The notes beneath the pieces were generated by a model. That model did not search any database and was not told the DNA's origin. It worked only from the letters and a program-made list of their open reading frames with translations. From CAIWHR01 sp963734055 (lineage in GTDB: Bacteria; Pseudomonadota; Gammaproteobacteria; Burkholderiales; Casimicrobiaceae), in contig CAVTFQ010000002.1 of NCBI GenBank assembly GCA_963734055.1, positions 682,001 to 746,000 of the forward strand: DNA of 64,000 nucleotides. Direction: 5' to 3'. The translations under genes and the position numbers were made by a program. Below, piece after piece: positions 19,201-26,290 of this stretch (its first letter is position 1; each line of letters begins with the position of its first letter).

Positions 19201-19697
19201 TAGCGGGCCGGGAAATGTGCCTCCCATTCACGCGCGGCCTTGATCGCGCCGGCGCGGTGGCCCTGCAGGAGCGCCTGGCCGGTGTCGCCGTCGCGCGCAC
19301 CCGAGAGCGCGATCAGGCCGTCGGTGCCCTCGGCGAACCATTCGCGGCGGAGCTCGGCGCGCCCCCGGTGGACGTTGCTCCGGTAGGCGCGCGTCAGCCA
19401 CTCCGCCAGGCGCAGATAGCCAGCGCGCGTCTGCGCGAGCAACAGCGCGCGGAACGGCGCGTCGCGCTCCGCGTCGTGCGTGATCCAGACGTCGCAACCC
19501 CAGAGCGGCTTGACTCCGGCGGCCCGCGCCGCCTTGTAGAACTTGACCAGGCCGAACGCGTTCGCGAGGTCGGTGAGCGCGAGCGCCGGCATCGAATCGG
19601 CCACGGCGGCGGCGATCGCGTCGTCGATGCGCACGGTGCCGTCGACGATCGAGTACTCGCTGTGCAGACGCAGGTGGACGAACGCGGGCGCGGCCAT
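16269..19697 (-). CDS. dnaE: DNA polymerase III alpha subunit
   Basis: The replicative polymerase subunit. The 1142-residue product (Escherichia coli DnaE has 1160) starts with the PHP domain (LRLHSEYSIVDG), has the palm-domain acidic motif PDFDIDF at about 398-404 and the third acidic site in KFDFLGL at about 553, matching the known Asp401/403/555 of E. coli. The thumb/fingers region contains GRGSGAGSLVAYALGITDLD, and the C-terminal part has helix-hairpin-helix and OB-fold sequences (SRRGKMAFVTLDD). The ATG at 19697 is the only sensible start; the open frame continues far upstream but without homology. No intein. The MFS gene follows with an overlap. Confidence 0.97.
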   Translation of the reverse strand: MAAPAFVHLRLHSEYSIVDGTVRIDDAIAAAVADSMPALALTDLANAFGLVKFYKAARAAGVKPLWGCDVWITHDAERDAPFRALLLAQTRAGYLRLAEWLTRAYRSNVHRGRAELRREWFAEGTDGLIALSGARDGDTGQALLQGHRAGAIKAAREWEAHFPARYYLEVQRAGRPDDDPLVAATVDLARDLGLPVVATHPVQFLHPGDFRAHEARVCISEGHALADPRRPKRFTPEQHFRTQAAMAAAFADVPEALANSVAIAQRCNLALPLDRNYLPEFPTPAGVTLDDHLRGEAATGLARRLEALYPDPDARAAKRAAYEERLEFETKTIVQMGFSGYFLIVADFINWAKGHDVPVGPGRGSGAGSLVAYALGITDLDPLRYGLLFERFLNPERVSMPDFDIDFCQDGRDRVIDYVKHKYGAESVSQIATFGTMAAKAVVRDVGRVLDLPYTFCDGIAKLIPFQPGKLITLRMAREMEPLLAEREKTEEEVRGLLELAEALEGLTRNVGMHAGGVLIAPGRLTDFCPLYTQAGADGMVSQFDKDDVEAIGLVKFDFLGLTTLTILDWTLRYVRRLDPSFTLTLETLPLDDKPAYDIFRTGNTAAVFQFESRGMRDLVKQAPPTRFEDVIALVALYRPGPMELIPDYIARKSGRERVDYPDPRLEPILAPTYGVMIYQEQVMQIAQAIGGYTLGSADLLRRAMGKKNVQEMAKHRDVFTAGAEANGLTRSKASHLFDLMEKFAGYGFNKSHAAAYALVAYQTAYFKAHYPSAFMAANLALVMDDTDKVRQLRDDALAQGLLVLPPDVNASNYRFEPVDAKRIRYGLGGIKGTGEQAIASIVTAREAHGPFRDLFDFCRRVDKRLVNRRVVEALIKAGAFDAIDPRRATLFASVGAALGDAERREATAAQVSLFGEEPAAALPLAAVRDWTDAERLVHEKAAIGYYLSGHPYHGYAAELAPLVRTPLSALQPRRDAVLVAGIVTGLRVQASRRGKMAFVTLDDGGGSAEVVVFNETFDAARGLLREDQLVVVEAKIQQRVADDGQMQGLRIVAEGVYDLAAVRKRYAKALRLACNGGADAQRLAELISPYRPGACPIVVEYRNRGVGGEIELPESWRVNPDEMLIAQLREWLAPENVQVVY

Positions 19698-19757
19698 GGC
19701 GAACTTCGTGAGATACTCGAATTCTAACGCCTGGCTTCGAACGCTTCGCGCCACCTC

Positions 19758-20096
19758 GTGTCGCCGCTCGCACTGCCGTCCGCCTTGAACGCGCGTTCGC
19801 TCCTCGCGGCGAGCGCGCTGGCGCTGATCGCGGGCTGCGCGACGACTGCGCCGGCGCCGCTCCCGGCGCCGGCCCCGTCCTCCCCGCCTCCCGCCGCGGC
19901 ACCGACACCGGCCAACGTCGAGCCGCCGCCTCCCAACGTCAACCTGTCCGGATTCCCGCTGCCGTACCGGCAGGGCTACGCCGACGGTTGCGCAAGCGCA
20001 GCGGGCACCGAGCGCAAGGATGCGATGCGCTTCGCCAACGACGGCAACTATCGCACCGGTTGGCAGGACGGCCTCGCGCTCTGCCGCAAGAAATGA
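19758..20096 (+). CDS. Small proline-rich lipoprotein
   Basis: A 112-residue product with a lipobox (LIAGC) after a short signal (SLLAASALALIAGC), then a Pro/Ala-rich linker and a compact C-terminal part with YRQGYADGCASA and YRTGWQDGLALCRKK; the two Cys residues of that part may pair. GTG at 19758 is the longest start; a TTG at 19785 would give a more standard lipoprotein signal. It is divergent from dnaE with 60 bases between. The YxxGYxDGC...GWxDG pattern is reminiscent of small outer-membrane-associated lipoproteins, but I do not recognise a named family. Confidence 0.65.
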   Translation: MSPLALPSALNARSLLAASALALIAGCATTAPAPLPAPAPSSPPPAAAPTPANVEPPPPNVNLSGFPLPYRQGYADGCASAAGTERKDAMRFANDGNYRTGWQDGLALCRKK

Positions 20097-20206
20097 CGCG
20101 CGCCGGTGTGTTCCCCCACGCTTGCGGCTGACGCCGCTGCGCAGCCCCCCAGGGCAGACTGCAATTGCGCGGTCCTGCGCGGCCCGGCGGTGCTCATGGG
20201 CGCCGC

Positions 20207-21113
20207 GTGAAACGCGCGACGTCGCACCGCGTCCCGTTGCGCGGCCTCTTGCACCACGTGCTGACGTGGGGCGATCGCGGCGGCGCCGAAGCTCTTTCTG
20301 CTCCACGGCTGGATGGACGTCGCCGCCTCGTTCCAGTTCCTGGTCGATGCGTTCGCGCGCGACTGGTACGCCATCGCGCCCGACCTGCGCGGCTTCGGCC
20401 GCAGCGAATGGCAGCCGCAGGGCTACTGGTTTCCGGACTACGTGGCCGATCTCGAGGCGCTCGTCGATACCTTCGCGCCGGGCGAGACCGTCGATCTCGT
20501 CGGCCACAGCCTCGGCGGCAACGTCGTCATGCTCTACGCGGGCGCGCGACCGGCGCGCGTGCGGCGCGTCGTGTCGCTCGAAGGCTTCGGGATCCCGAGG
20601 GAGGAGGCCGACCGCGCGCCGAAGAAGATCGCCGCCTGGCTCGACGCGCTCGCCGCGCCGCCCGGGTTCGCGCCGTATGCGAATCTCGATGCCGTGGCCG
20701 ACCGGCTGCAGAAGAACAATTCGCGCCTGCCGCGCGACAAGGCGCTCTTCCTCGCGGGCCATTGGGCGGAGACGACGGCCGACGGCCGCGCGCGGCTCGT
20801 CTCCGACCCGCGGCACAAGCTGCCGTTCCCCACGACCTATCGGGTCGAGGAAGCGTTCGCGGTGTGGCGCAACGTCGCCGCGCCGACGCTGTGGGTCGCG
20901 GCCGCCGACTCGTCCATTCCGAAGTGGCTGAACGACCATCCGGAAGGCGAGGCGGGCGCCGACGGCCTCGACGGCGTCCGGCGCCGGATGGCGCAACTTG
21001 GTGACGCGCGGCTCGTCGTCGTGCCCGACGCGTCGCACATGCTGCATCACGACCAGCCGGCGGCCGTCGCCGCGGCGATCGAGGCGTTTCTCCCGCCGGC
21101 GGTCCGCGCATGA
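20207..21113 (+). CDS. Alpha/beta hydrolase, frameshifted near the N-terminus in this sequence
   Basis: Most of the protein is in the frame 20313-21113: LHGWMDVAASFQFLVDAF, the nucleophile elbow GHSLGGN and the C-terminal DASHMLHHDQP with the catalytic His. The first 25 or so residues (SHRVPLRGLLHHVLTWGD) lie in another frame, starting at GTG 20207. Removing one base from CGGCGGCGCC (20278-20287) gives WGDRGAPKLFLLHGWMD, the normal beginning of the family. So there is one extra base here. The alternative is a truncated protein from ATG 20313, which would lack strand 1 and the oxyanion-hole HG motif. Substrate unknown. Its stop overlaps the following EamA gene (ATGA). Confidence 0.8.
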
Positions 21114-22051
21114 CCGCGTGGCGGCCCGGTGTCCGGACTCGCCGCGCCGCGTACGTCGCGCTCATCGCGTTGACGTTGATCTGGGGCTTCAACTGGATCG
21201 TGATGAAGCAGGCGCTCGTCCACGCCGATCCGCTGGTGTTCAACGTGGAGCGCACGTGGGTCGCGGTCGCCGTGCTGTTCGGCGCGCTCGTCGTCCGGCG
21301 CGGTCGGCTCCTGCCCGAGGACTGGGTGGCCGCCGTCGTCACCGGCTTCTTCCAGACGACGATCAACTTCCTCTCGACCACGATGGCGCTCGCCGGCGGC
21401 GGCGCCGGCCGCACGTCCGTCCTCGTGTTCACGATGCCGTTCTGGACACTCGTGATCGCATGGCCGGTGCTCCACGAGCGCGTGCGGGGACTCCAGTGGG
21501 TCGCGATCGGCGCGGCCTTCGCGGGGCTCGTGCTGGTCGTCGACCCGTGGAGCTGGCGCGACGCGCTCGCGCCGCGGCTGTGGGCGGTCCTGTCGGGGTT
21601 CGGCTGGGCGGCGGGCACCGTCGCGACCAAGTACTTTCAGAAGCGGCGACAGCTCGACATGCTCAACTTCACCGCGTGGCAGATGCTGCTCGGCGTGCTG
21701 CCGCTCACGCTGCTTGCGTTTGGCGTCGATTTTCCGCCGACGCAATGGACGCTCGCGCAGGCCGCGTTGACCGCCTACGTCGGCGCCGTGTCGACCGCGT
21801 TCGGCTTCCTCCTCTGGATCGCGATCCTGCGCTTCCTCCCGGCCGGCACCGCGTCGCTCAACATGTTCGCGATCCCGGTCATCGCGCTCGTCTCGTCGGC
21901 CATCGTGTTCGGCGAGCGCCTCTCCACCGGGGAGTGGGCGGGCATCGCGCTGATCGGCGCCGCGCTCGCTCTCGTGACCGCCATTGCGCTCAGGTCGTCG
22001 CGGCGCGACGCGACAGCGCTCGCGGCATCGGCGGCGTGCGAGGGAGGCTAG
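21110..22051 (+). CDS. EamA/DMT-family transporter
   Basis: A 313-residue membrane protein with ten predicted helices in two EamA halves (about 20-145 and 160-295). The helix WGFNWIVMKQAL and the ending helices FLPAGTASLNMFAIPVIALVSSAIVFGERL are typical of drug/metabolite exporters. ATG overlaps the stop of the hydrolase gene by four bases, so the pair is probably co-transcribed. Substrate cannot be inferred. Confidence 0.88.
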   Translation: MTAWRPGVRTRRAAYVALIALTLIWGFNWIVMKQALVHADPLVFNVERTWVAVAVLFGALVVRRGRLLPEDWVAAVVTGFFQTTINFLSTTMALAGGGAGRTSVLVFTMPFWTLVIAWPVLHERVRGLQWVAIGAAFAGLVLVVDPWSWRDALAPRLWAVLSGFGWAAGTVATKYFQKRRQLDMLNFTAWQMLLGVLPLTLLAFGVDFPPTQWTLAQAALTAYVGAVSTAFGFLLWIAILRFLPAGTASLNMFAIPVIALVSSAIVFGERLSTGEWAGIALIGAALALVTAIALRSSRRDATALAASAACEGG

Positions 22052-22083
22052 AACTTGATTGGTTCTGGCTCCGCCGGTCGTGG

Positions 22084-22560
22084 TCAGGAAGGCGCCTTCA
22101 TCTGCGACTGCAGATAGTTCTGGGCGCCGACCTGGTCGTAGAGCGAGAGCTGCGTCTCGAGGAAGTCGATGTGCTCCTCCTCCGACTCGAGGATGTCCGC
22201 GAACAGCTCGCGCGACACGTAGTCTCCCGTCTTCTCGCAGTGGGCGATCGCCTCCTTGAGCATCGGGTGGGCGCGGCGCTCGAGCGCGAGGTCGCCCTCG
22301 AGCGCCTCGCGGACGTTCTCGCCGATCAGAAGCTTGTCCATGTCCTGCATCTTGGGCAGCCCCTCGAGGAAGAGGATCCGCTCGATCAGCGCATCCGCGT
22401 GCTTCATCTCGTCGACCGCCTCGGCGTACTCCTTGTCGCCCAGGCGGTGATAGCCCCAGTTCCTGAACATCCTCGCGTGAAGGAAGTACTGATTGATCGC
22501 GGTCAGTTCGTTGCGGAGCGCGCGGTTGAGATGCGCAATGACGTCGTGGTCGCCCTTCAT
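22084..22560 (-). CDS. bfr: Bacterioferritin
   Basis: Iron-storage protein that assembles as a 24-subunit shell with inter-subunit hemes and a diiron ferroxidase centre. The 158-residue product begins KGDHDVIAHLNRALRNELTA, with the ferroxidase ligands in NELTAINQYF, DEMKHADALIERILFLEG and LESEEEHIDFLETQ; the heme Met is expected in LPKMQDMDKL. Two tandem ATG codons occur (22563 and 22560); the second gives the usual MKGD start. It lies downstream of bfd on the same strand, so a single iron-regulated transcript is likely. Confidence 0.95.
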   Translation of the reverse strand: MKGDHDVIAHLNRALRNELTAINQYFLHARMFRNWGYHRLGDKEYAEAVDEMKHADALIERILFLEGLPKMQDMDKLLIGENVREALEGDLALERRAHPMLKEAIAHCEKTGDYVSRELFADILESEEEHIDFLETQLSLYDQVGAQNYLQSQMKAPS

Positions 22561-22624
22561 CATGGTCCCCGGGGTCGTTGTTGGAGCGGATCGGAGCGGA
22601 GCGCGGCCGCGAATCGGGCGTGGA

Positions 22625-22819
22625 TCAGTCGTCGCCGCCCCGGCACGCCGCGTCGGCGGGTGCCGTTTCGCCGACGAGGCGCTGCGCACACTCTTCGCAG
22701 CGACCGCAGCAGGTGCCGACGCCGAGCGATTGGCGGAGGTCGGCGAGGGTGCGGGCGCCCTGTGCGACGGCGTTGCGGATCTCGCGGTCGGTGACGGCGT
22801 TGCAGACGCAGACATACAT
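22625..22819 (-). CDS. bfd: Bacterioferritin-associated ferredoxin
   Basis: A 64-residue [2Fe-2S] protein that reduces the iron core of bacterioferritin to release iron. The four cluster cysteines are visible as VCVCNAV near the start and GTCCGRCEEC in the middle, with the usual spacing for the Bfd/Fer2_BFD family. It is the first gene of the bfd-bfr pair, 60 or so bases before bfr, and has a good Fur-box candidate about 17 bases upstream of its ATG. Confidence 0.94.
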   Translation of the reverse strand: MYVCVCNAVTDREIRNAVAQGARTLADLRQSLGVGTCCGRCEECAQRLVGETAPADAACRGGDD

Positions 22820-22835
22820 GATGTGCGAATATCGG

Positions 22836-22854
22836 AATGAGAATTGTTCGCATC
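22836..22854. promoter_or_regulatory. Candidate Fur box upstream of bfd
   Basis: AATGAGAATTGTTCGCATC resembles the AATGAGAAT-nATTCTCATT type of Fur operator, with one half-site intact and the other degenerate. It lies 17-35 bases before the bfd start, where a repressor would block the promoter. Iron starvation would then induce bfd, consistent with its role in mobilising stored iron. Confidence 0.6.
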
Positions 22855-23066
22855 ATGACGGCAATCGCTCCGTGGCTCAAGAGGCCGGGTTGATCCCGGT
22901 CAAGAATCGCTGCGCTGACGTCGAGCGAACGGTCGTTGCGATGCCGAAAGCCTTGCGGAACACGGAGTTGGCGGGGCGGGCCGACGCTGCGACACCGCTC
23001 GAGCGGTGGCGCCAGCGGGCTCGCGGCTCCGGCGGGCGCCATTCCGCCCCGCGGTAGAATGGCGGG

Positions 23067-23096
23067 GCGCCGGCCGTCCCGCCGGCGCGCTTTTTT
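23067..23096 (+). terminator. Hairpin plus T6 between a -10 element and the export operon
   Basis: A perfect 8-bp stem, GCGCCGGC (23067-23074) with GCCGGCGC (23081-23088), around CGTCCC, is followed two bases later by TTTTTT (23091-23096). It has the form of an intrinsic terminator. A TAGAAT -10-like hexamer at 23055-23060 would start transcription at about the hairpin's first base, and the adaptor gene starts at 23109. It could be an early attenuator, or simply end plus-strand read-through. Confidence 0.55.
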
Positions 23097-23108
23097 CTCC
23101 GGCTTGCG

Positions 23109-24326
23109 ATGAATTCGCCCGTACCCGACGTCTCCCGGCTCCGGATCGACCGCGGCCCGCCGACCGTCCGCGGCCGGCGTCGGGGCCGCTGGACCGGCCT
23201 CGCCGTGGTTGCCGTGGCCATCGGCGCCGGAGGGTCGTGGTATCTCGCGCAGCCGCGAGCGGTCGGCGTTGAGACGACGCCGATTGTCACGGTCTATCCG
23301 TCGCAGCAATACGTCGTGCTGAACTCGAGCGGATACGTGGTTGCGCAGCGGAAGGCGGCCATTGCGTCCAAGGCCACCGGGCGCCTCGAATGGCTCGGGG
23401 TCGCCGAAGGCTCGCGCGTCAAGGCGGGCGAGGTGATTGCCCGGCTCGACAATCGCGACGTGGTCGCGCAGGCGGAGAGCGCCCGTGCTGCCGTGGCGGC
23501 CGCGCGCGCGGCGCTCGACCAGGCGGAAGCCGAGCATCGTGACGCGGCGACGTCGCTCAAGCGCGACCAGGAGCTGCAGTCGAAGGGCTTCATTTCCGAG
23601 GCGGCCGTCGACACCGCGACGATGCGCGCCGACCGGGCGGTCGCCGGCGTCGCCAGCGCGAAGGCGGCGATCGCCGTGGCGGAAGCGAACGCGCGCAACG
23701 CGCAGGTTGGCGTCGACTACACGCTGATCCGCGCGCCGTTCGACGGCGTCATCCTGTCGAAGAGCGCGAACGTCGGCGACATGGTCACGCCGTTTTCGTC
23801 GGCGGCGGATTCGAAAGGCGCGGTCGTCACGATGGCCGACATGAGCACGCTCGAAGTCGAGGCCGACGTCTCCGAGTCGAGCCTCGGCAAGATCGAGGCG
23901 GGCCAGCCGGTCGAGATCACGCTCGACGCGCTGCCCGAGGCGCGCTTCATAGGGCGGATCAGCCGGATCGTGCCGACGGTCGACCGCGCGAAGGCGACGG
24001 TGATGACGAAAGTCCGCTTCGACGCGATCGATCCGCGCGTGCTGCCGGAGATGAGCGCCAAGGTCTCCTTCCTTTCGCGCGAGGTGACCGCAGCCGACCA
24101 GAAGCCGCAGGTCGCCGTGAACCCTGACGCGCTCGTGACCCGCGACGGGATGACCATCGTGTTCGTCGTTCGCAACGATCGCGCGGCGGCGGTTCCGGTG
24201 ACGCCCGGGATCAAGGTCGGCGAGCTGACCGCCATCGCCGGCGCCGTGAAGACGGGCGAGAAGGCGGTGCTGAAGCCGCCCCCCGACCTCGTGCCGGACG
24301 CCCTCGTCAAGGTCGCCGCGAAGTGA
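23109..24326 (+). CDS. HlyD/RND-type periplasmic adaptor of an ABC export system
   Basis: A 405-residue membrane-fusion protein. One N-terminal transmembrane helix (about 28-46, GLAVVAVAIGAGGSWYLA) is followed by a split biotinyl-lipoyl domain (IASKATGRLEWLGVAEGSRV with GEVIARLD, and later YTLIRAPFDGVILSKSANVGDMV), an alpha-helical hairpin of alternating Ala-rich heptads (about 120-200) and a beta-barrel domain (VEADVSESSLGKIEAGQPVEI). This is the MacA-like arrangement that links an inner-membrane ABC pump to an outer-membrane channel. Three ABC components follow in the same direction. No TolC-like gene is in the window. Confidence 0.88.
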   Translation: MNSPVPDVSRLRIDRGPPTVRGRRRGRWTGLAVVAVAIGAGGSWYLAQPRAVGVETTPIVTVYPSQQYVVLNSSGYVVAQRKAAIASKATGRLEWLGVAEGSRVKAGEVIARLDNRDVVAQAESARAAVAAARAALDQAEAEHRDAATSLKRDQELQSKGFISEAAVDTATMRADRAVAGVASAKAAIAVAEANARNAQVGVDYTLIRAPFDGVILSKSANVGDMVTPFSSAADSKGAVVTMADMSTLEVEADVSESSLGKIEAGQPVEITLDALPEARFIGRISRIVPTVDRAKATVMTKVRFDAIDPRVLPEMSAKVSFLSREVTAADQKPQVAVNPDALVTRDGMTIVFVVRNDRAAAVPVTPGIKVGELTAIAGAVKTGEKAVLKPPPDLVPDALVKVAAK

Positions 24327-24331
24327 CCCTT

Positions 24332-24414
24332 AAGTAGGGTCAGACCCCACTTTTTCTACGCCGTGACGGCCGGCCCCGAAATTTCCGCTGCAAAAGTAGG
24401 GTCTGACCCTACTT
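24332..24414. repeat. Pair of GGGTCnGACCC palindromes at the adaptor-ABC junction
   Basis: Two closely related palindromes 62 bases apart. The first, 24332-24352, is imperfect (AGTAGGGTCAGACCCCACT); the second, 24394-24414, is perfect over two 10-base arms around one base (core AGTAGGGTCTGACCCTACT). Both are bordered by A or T runs. They look like REP-type dispersed elements, often mobilised by RAYT transposases in other genomes. The second copy lies inside the predicted first 20 codons of the ABC gene. Confidence 0.65.
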
Positions 24415-25097
24415 CTGGCGACGAGGCTGCGCTCGTCTCGTTGCGCGACGTCTCGAAGCACTACATCCGCGGCGACCAGGTGATTCCGGTGCTCGTCCAC
24501 ATCGACCTCGACATCGGCGCGGGCGACTACGTCGCGCTGATGGGTCCTTCGGGCTCGGGCAAGTCGACGCTCCTGAACCTGATCGCCGGAATCGACAAGC
24601 CCACCGGCGGCGAGATCCGCGTGGGTGGCGTCGACATCGCGCAGCTCACGGAGTCGGAGCTCGCGGCGTGGCGCGCGTCGCACGTCGGCTTCATCTTCCA
24701 GTTCTACAACCTGATGCCGGTCCTGTCGGCGTTCGACAACGTCGAGCTGCCGCTGCTCCTCACCGGACTCTCGCGGCGCGAGCGGCGCGAGCGCGTTGCG
24801 GTGGCGCTTGCGCTCGTGGGGCTCGAGGACCGCGCGAGTCACTACCCGAACGAACTGTCGGGCGGCCAGCAGCAGCGGGTCGCGATCGCCCGCGCGCTGA
24901 TCGCGGACCCGACGATCGTCGTCGCCGACGAGCCGACCGGCGACCTCGACCGCGCGACGGCCGAGGAGATCCTCGTTCTCCTCGATCAGCTGAATCGCGA
25001 GCTCGGCAAGACGATCGTCATGGTGACGCACGATCCCAAGTGCGCCGAGAAGGCGCACCGACTGATCCACCTGGAAAAGGGCGTCCTCGCGGCCTGA
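24363..25097 (+). CDS. ABC transporter ATP-binding protein, MacB/LolD type
   Basis: A 244-residue ATPase. Walker A GPSGSGKST, Q-loop FIFQFYNLMPVL, signature LSGGQQQRVAIARAL, Walker B IVVADEPTGDLD and the H-loop VTHD are all present, so it should be active. The conserved domain begins at LVSLRDVSKHY, about residue 24. The GTG start at 24363 has no ribosome site and the codons after it are made of the palindromic repeat; a TTG at 24441 just before RDVSK is an alternative. Repeat insertion may have altered the original N-terminus. Works with the two FtsX-like permeases that follow. Confidence 0.9.
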   Translation: MTAGPEISAAKVGSDPTSGDEAALVSLRDVSKHYIRGDQVIPVLVHIDLDIGAGDYVALMGPSGSGKSTLLNLIAGIDKPTGGEIRVGGVDIAQLTESELAAWRASHVGFIFQFYNLMPVLSAFDNVELPLLLTGLSRRERRERVAVALALVGLEDRASHYPNELSGGQQQRVAIARALIADPTIVVADEPTGDLDRATAEEILVLLDQLNRELGKTIVMVTHDPKCAEKAHRLIHLEKGVLAA

Positions 25098-25121
25098 CGC
25101 GGCTGCGAGCGCCCTCCGCCG

Positions 25122-26279
25122 ATGTTCGTCCCGCTGCTCGTCGTCCGCAACGCGCTGCGGCACAAGCTGCGCACGGCGCTGACGGTCGTCGGCATCGTCG
25201 TCGCGATCACCGCGTTCGGCCTCCTGCGCACCGTCGTCGACGCGTGGTACGCGGGCGCGAACGCGAGCTCGAGTGCCCGGCTCGTCACCCGGAGCTCGGT
25301 GTCGCTCGTGTTCCCGCTGCCGCTCACGTACGTGCCGAAAATCCGCCAGGTCGAGGGCGTGCGGGGAGTGTCGTGGGCCAACTGGTTCGGCGGCATCTAC
25401 ATCTCGGAGCGCAACTTCTTCCCGCAGTTCGCGATCGACGTCGCGACGTACCTCGACATGTACCCGGAGTTCATCCTGTCGCCGGCCGAGCGCAAGGCGT
25501 TCCTCATCGACCGCAAGGGGGCGATCGTCGGGCGCAAGCTCGCCCTGCAGTACGGCTGGAAGGTGGGCGACCAGATCCCGCTCCGCGGGACGATCTACCC
25601 CGGCACCTGGACCTTCAACCTGCGCGGCATCTACGACGGCGCCGACAAGGGGACCGACCAGTCGACGATGTACTTCCATTTCGATCTCCTGAACGAGACG
25701 ATCAAGAAGCTCTACCCGCGCCGCGGCGACCAGGCCGGCGTCTTCATCGTGCAGCTCAAGGATCCCGCGCACGCGGCCGAGGTGTCGGCCGCGATCGACG
25801 CCACGTTCAGGAACTCGCTGGCCGAGACGCTGACCGAGACGGAGAAGGCGTTCCAGCTGTCGTTCGTCGCGATGACCGAGGCGATCCTGCTCGCGATCGA
25901 GGCGGTGTCCTACGTCGTCATCCTGATCATCATGGCGGTCATGGCGAACACGATGGCGATGACGGCACGCGAGCGCCGCGCCGAGTACGCGACGATGAAA
26001 GCGCTCGGCTTCCGGAGCGGCTTCGTCGCGCTCCTGATCCTGGCCGAGTCGCTCGGGATTGCCCTCGCGGGCGGCGCGATCGGAGTCGCGCTGACGTTTC
26101 CTGCGGCCGCCGCTTTCGCCGAAAAGATGGGCACGCTGTTCCCGATCTTCTTCGTGTCCGAGACGACGGTGCTGATGCAGGTCGGGGCGGCGGTCATGAT
26201 CGGCGTCGTCGCCGCGGCGGTGCCGGCGTGGCACGTCGCGCGCGTTCGCGTCGTCGACGGGCTCCGGGCCGTCGCGTAG
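25122..26279 (+). CDS. ABC transporter permease, FtsX/MacB family (first)
   Basis: A 385-residue membrane protein with an N-terminal helix (about 18-35), a large periplasmic domain (about 40-255) and three C-terminal helices, ending with the typical PAWHVARVRVVDGLRAV. The loop TARERRAEYATMKALGFRSG is the conserved cytoplasmic segment of FtsX permeases. It probably forms a heterodimer with the next gene product, driven by the ATPase before it, and passes substrate to the HlyD adaptor. Substrate unknown. Confidence 0.87.
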   Translation: MFVPLLVVRNALRHKLRTALTVVGIVVAITAFGLLRTVVDAWYAGANASSSARLVTRSSVSLVFPLPLTYVPKIRQVEGVRGVSWANWFGGIYISERNFFPQFAIDVATYLDMYPEFILSPAERKAFLIDRKGAIVGRKLALQYGWKVGDQIPLRGTIYPGTWTFNLRGIYDGADKGTDQSTMYFHFDLLNETIKKLYPRRGDQAGVFIVQLKDPAHAAEVSAAIDATFRNSLAETLTETEKAFQLSFVAMTEAILLAIEAVSYVVILIIMAVMANTMAMTARERRAEYATMKALGFRSGFVALLILAESLGIALAGGAIGVALTFPAAAAFAEKMGTLFPIFFVSETTVLMQVGAAVMIGVVAAAVPAWHVARVRVVDGLRAVA

Positions 26280-26290
26280 CGGGACCGGGG

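Noticed and set aside
16836..19727. 963-codon plus-strand frame inside dnaE
   Set aside because: Shadow of dnaE in high-GC DNA; Arg/Val/Glu-rich with no recognisable domain.
19698..21050. Upstream extension of the dnaE frame by about 450 codons
   Set aside because: DnaE homology begins exactly at ATG 19697; the extension overlaps two plus-strand genes and is low-complexity.
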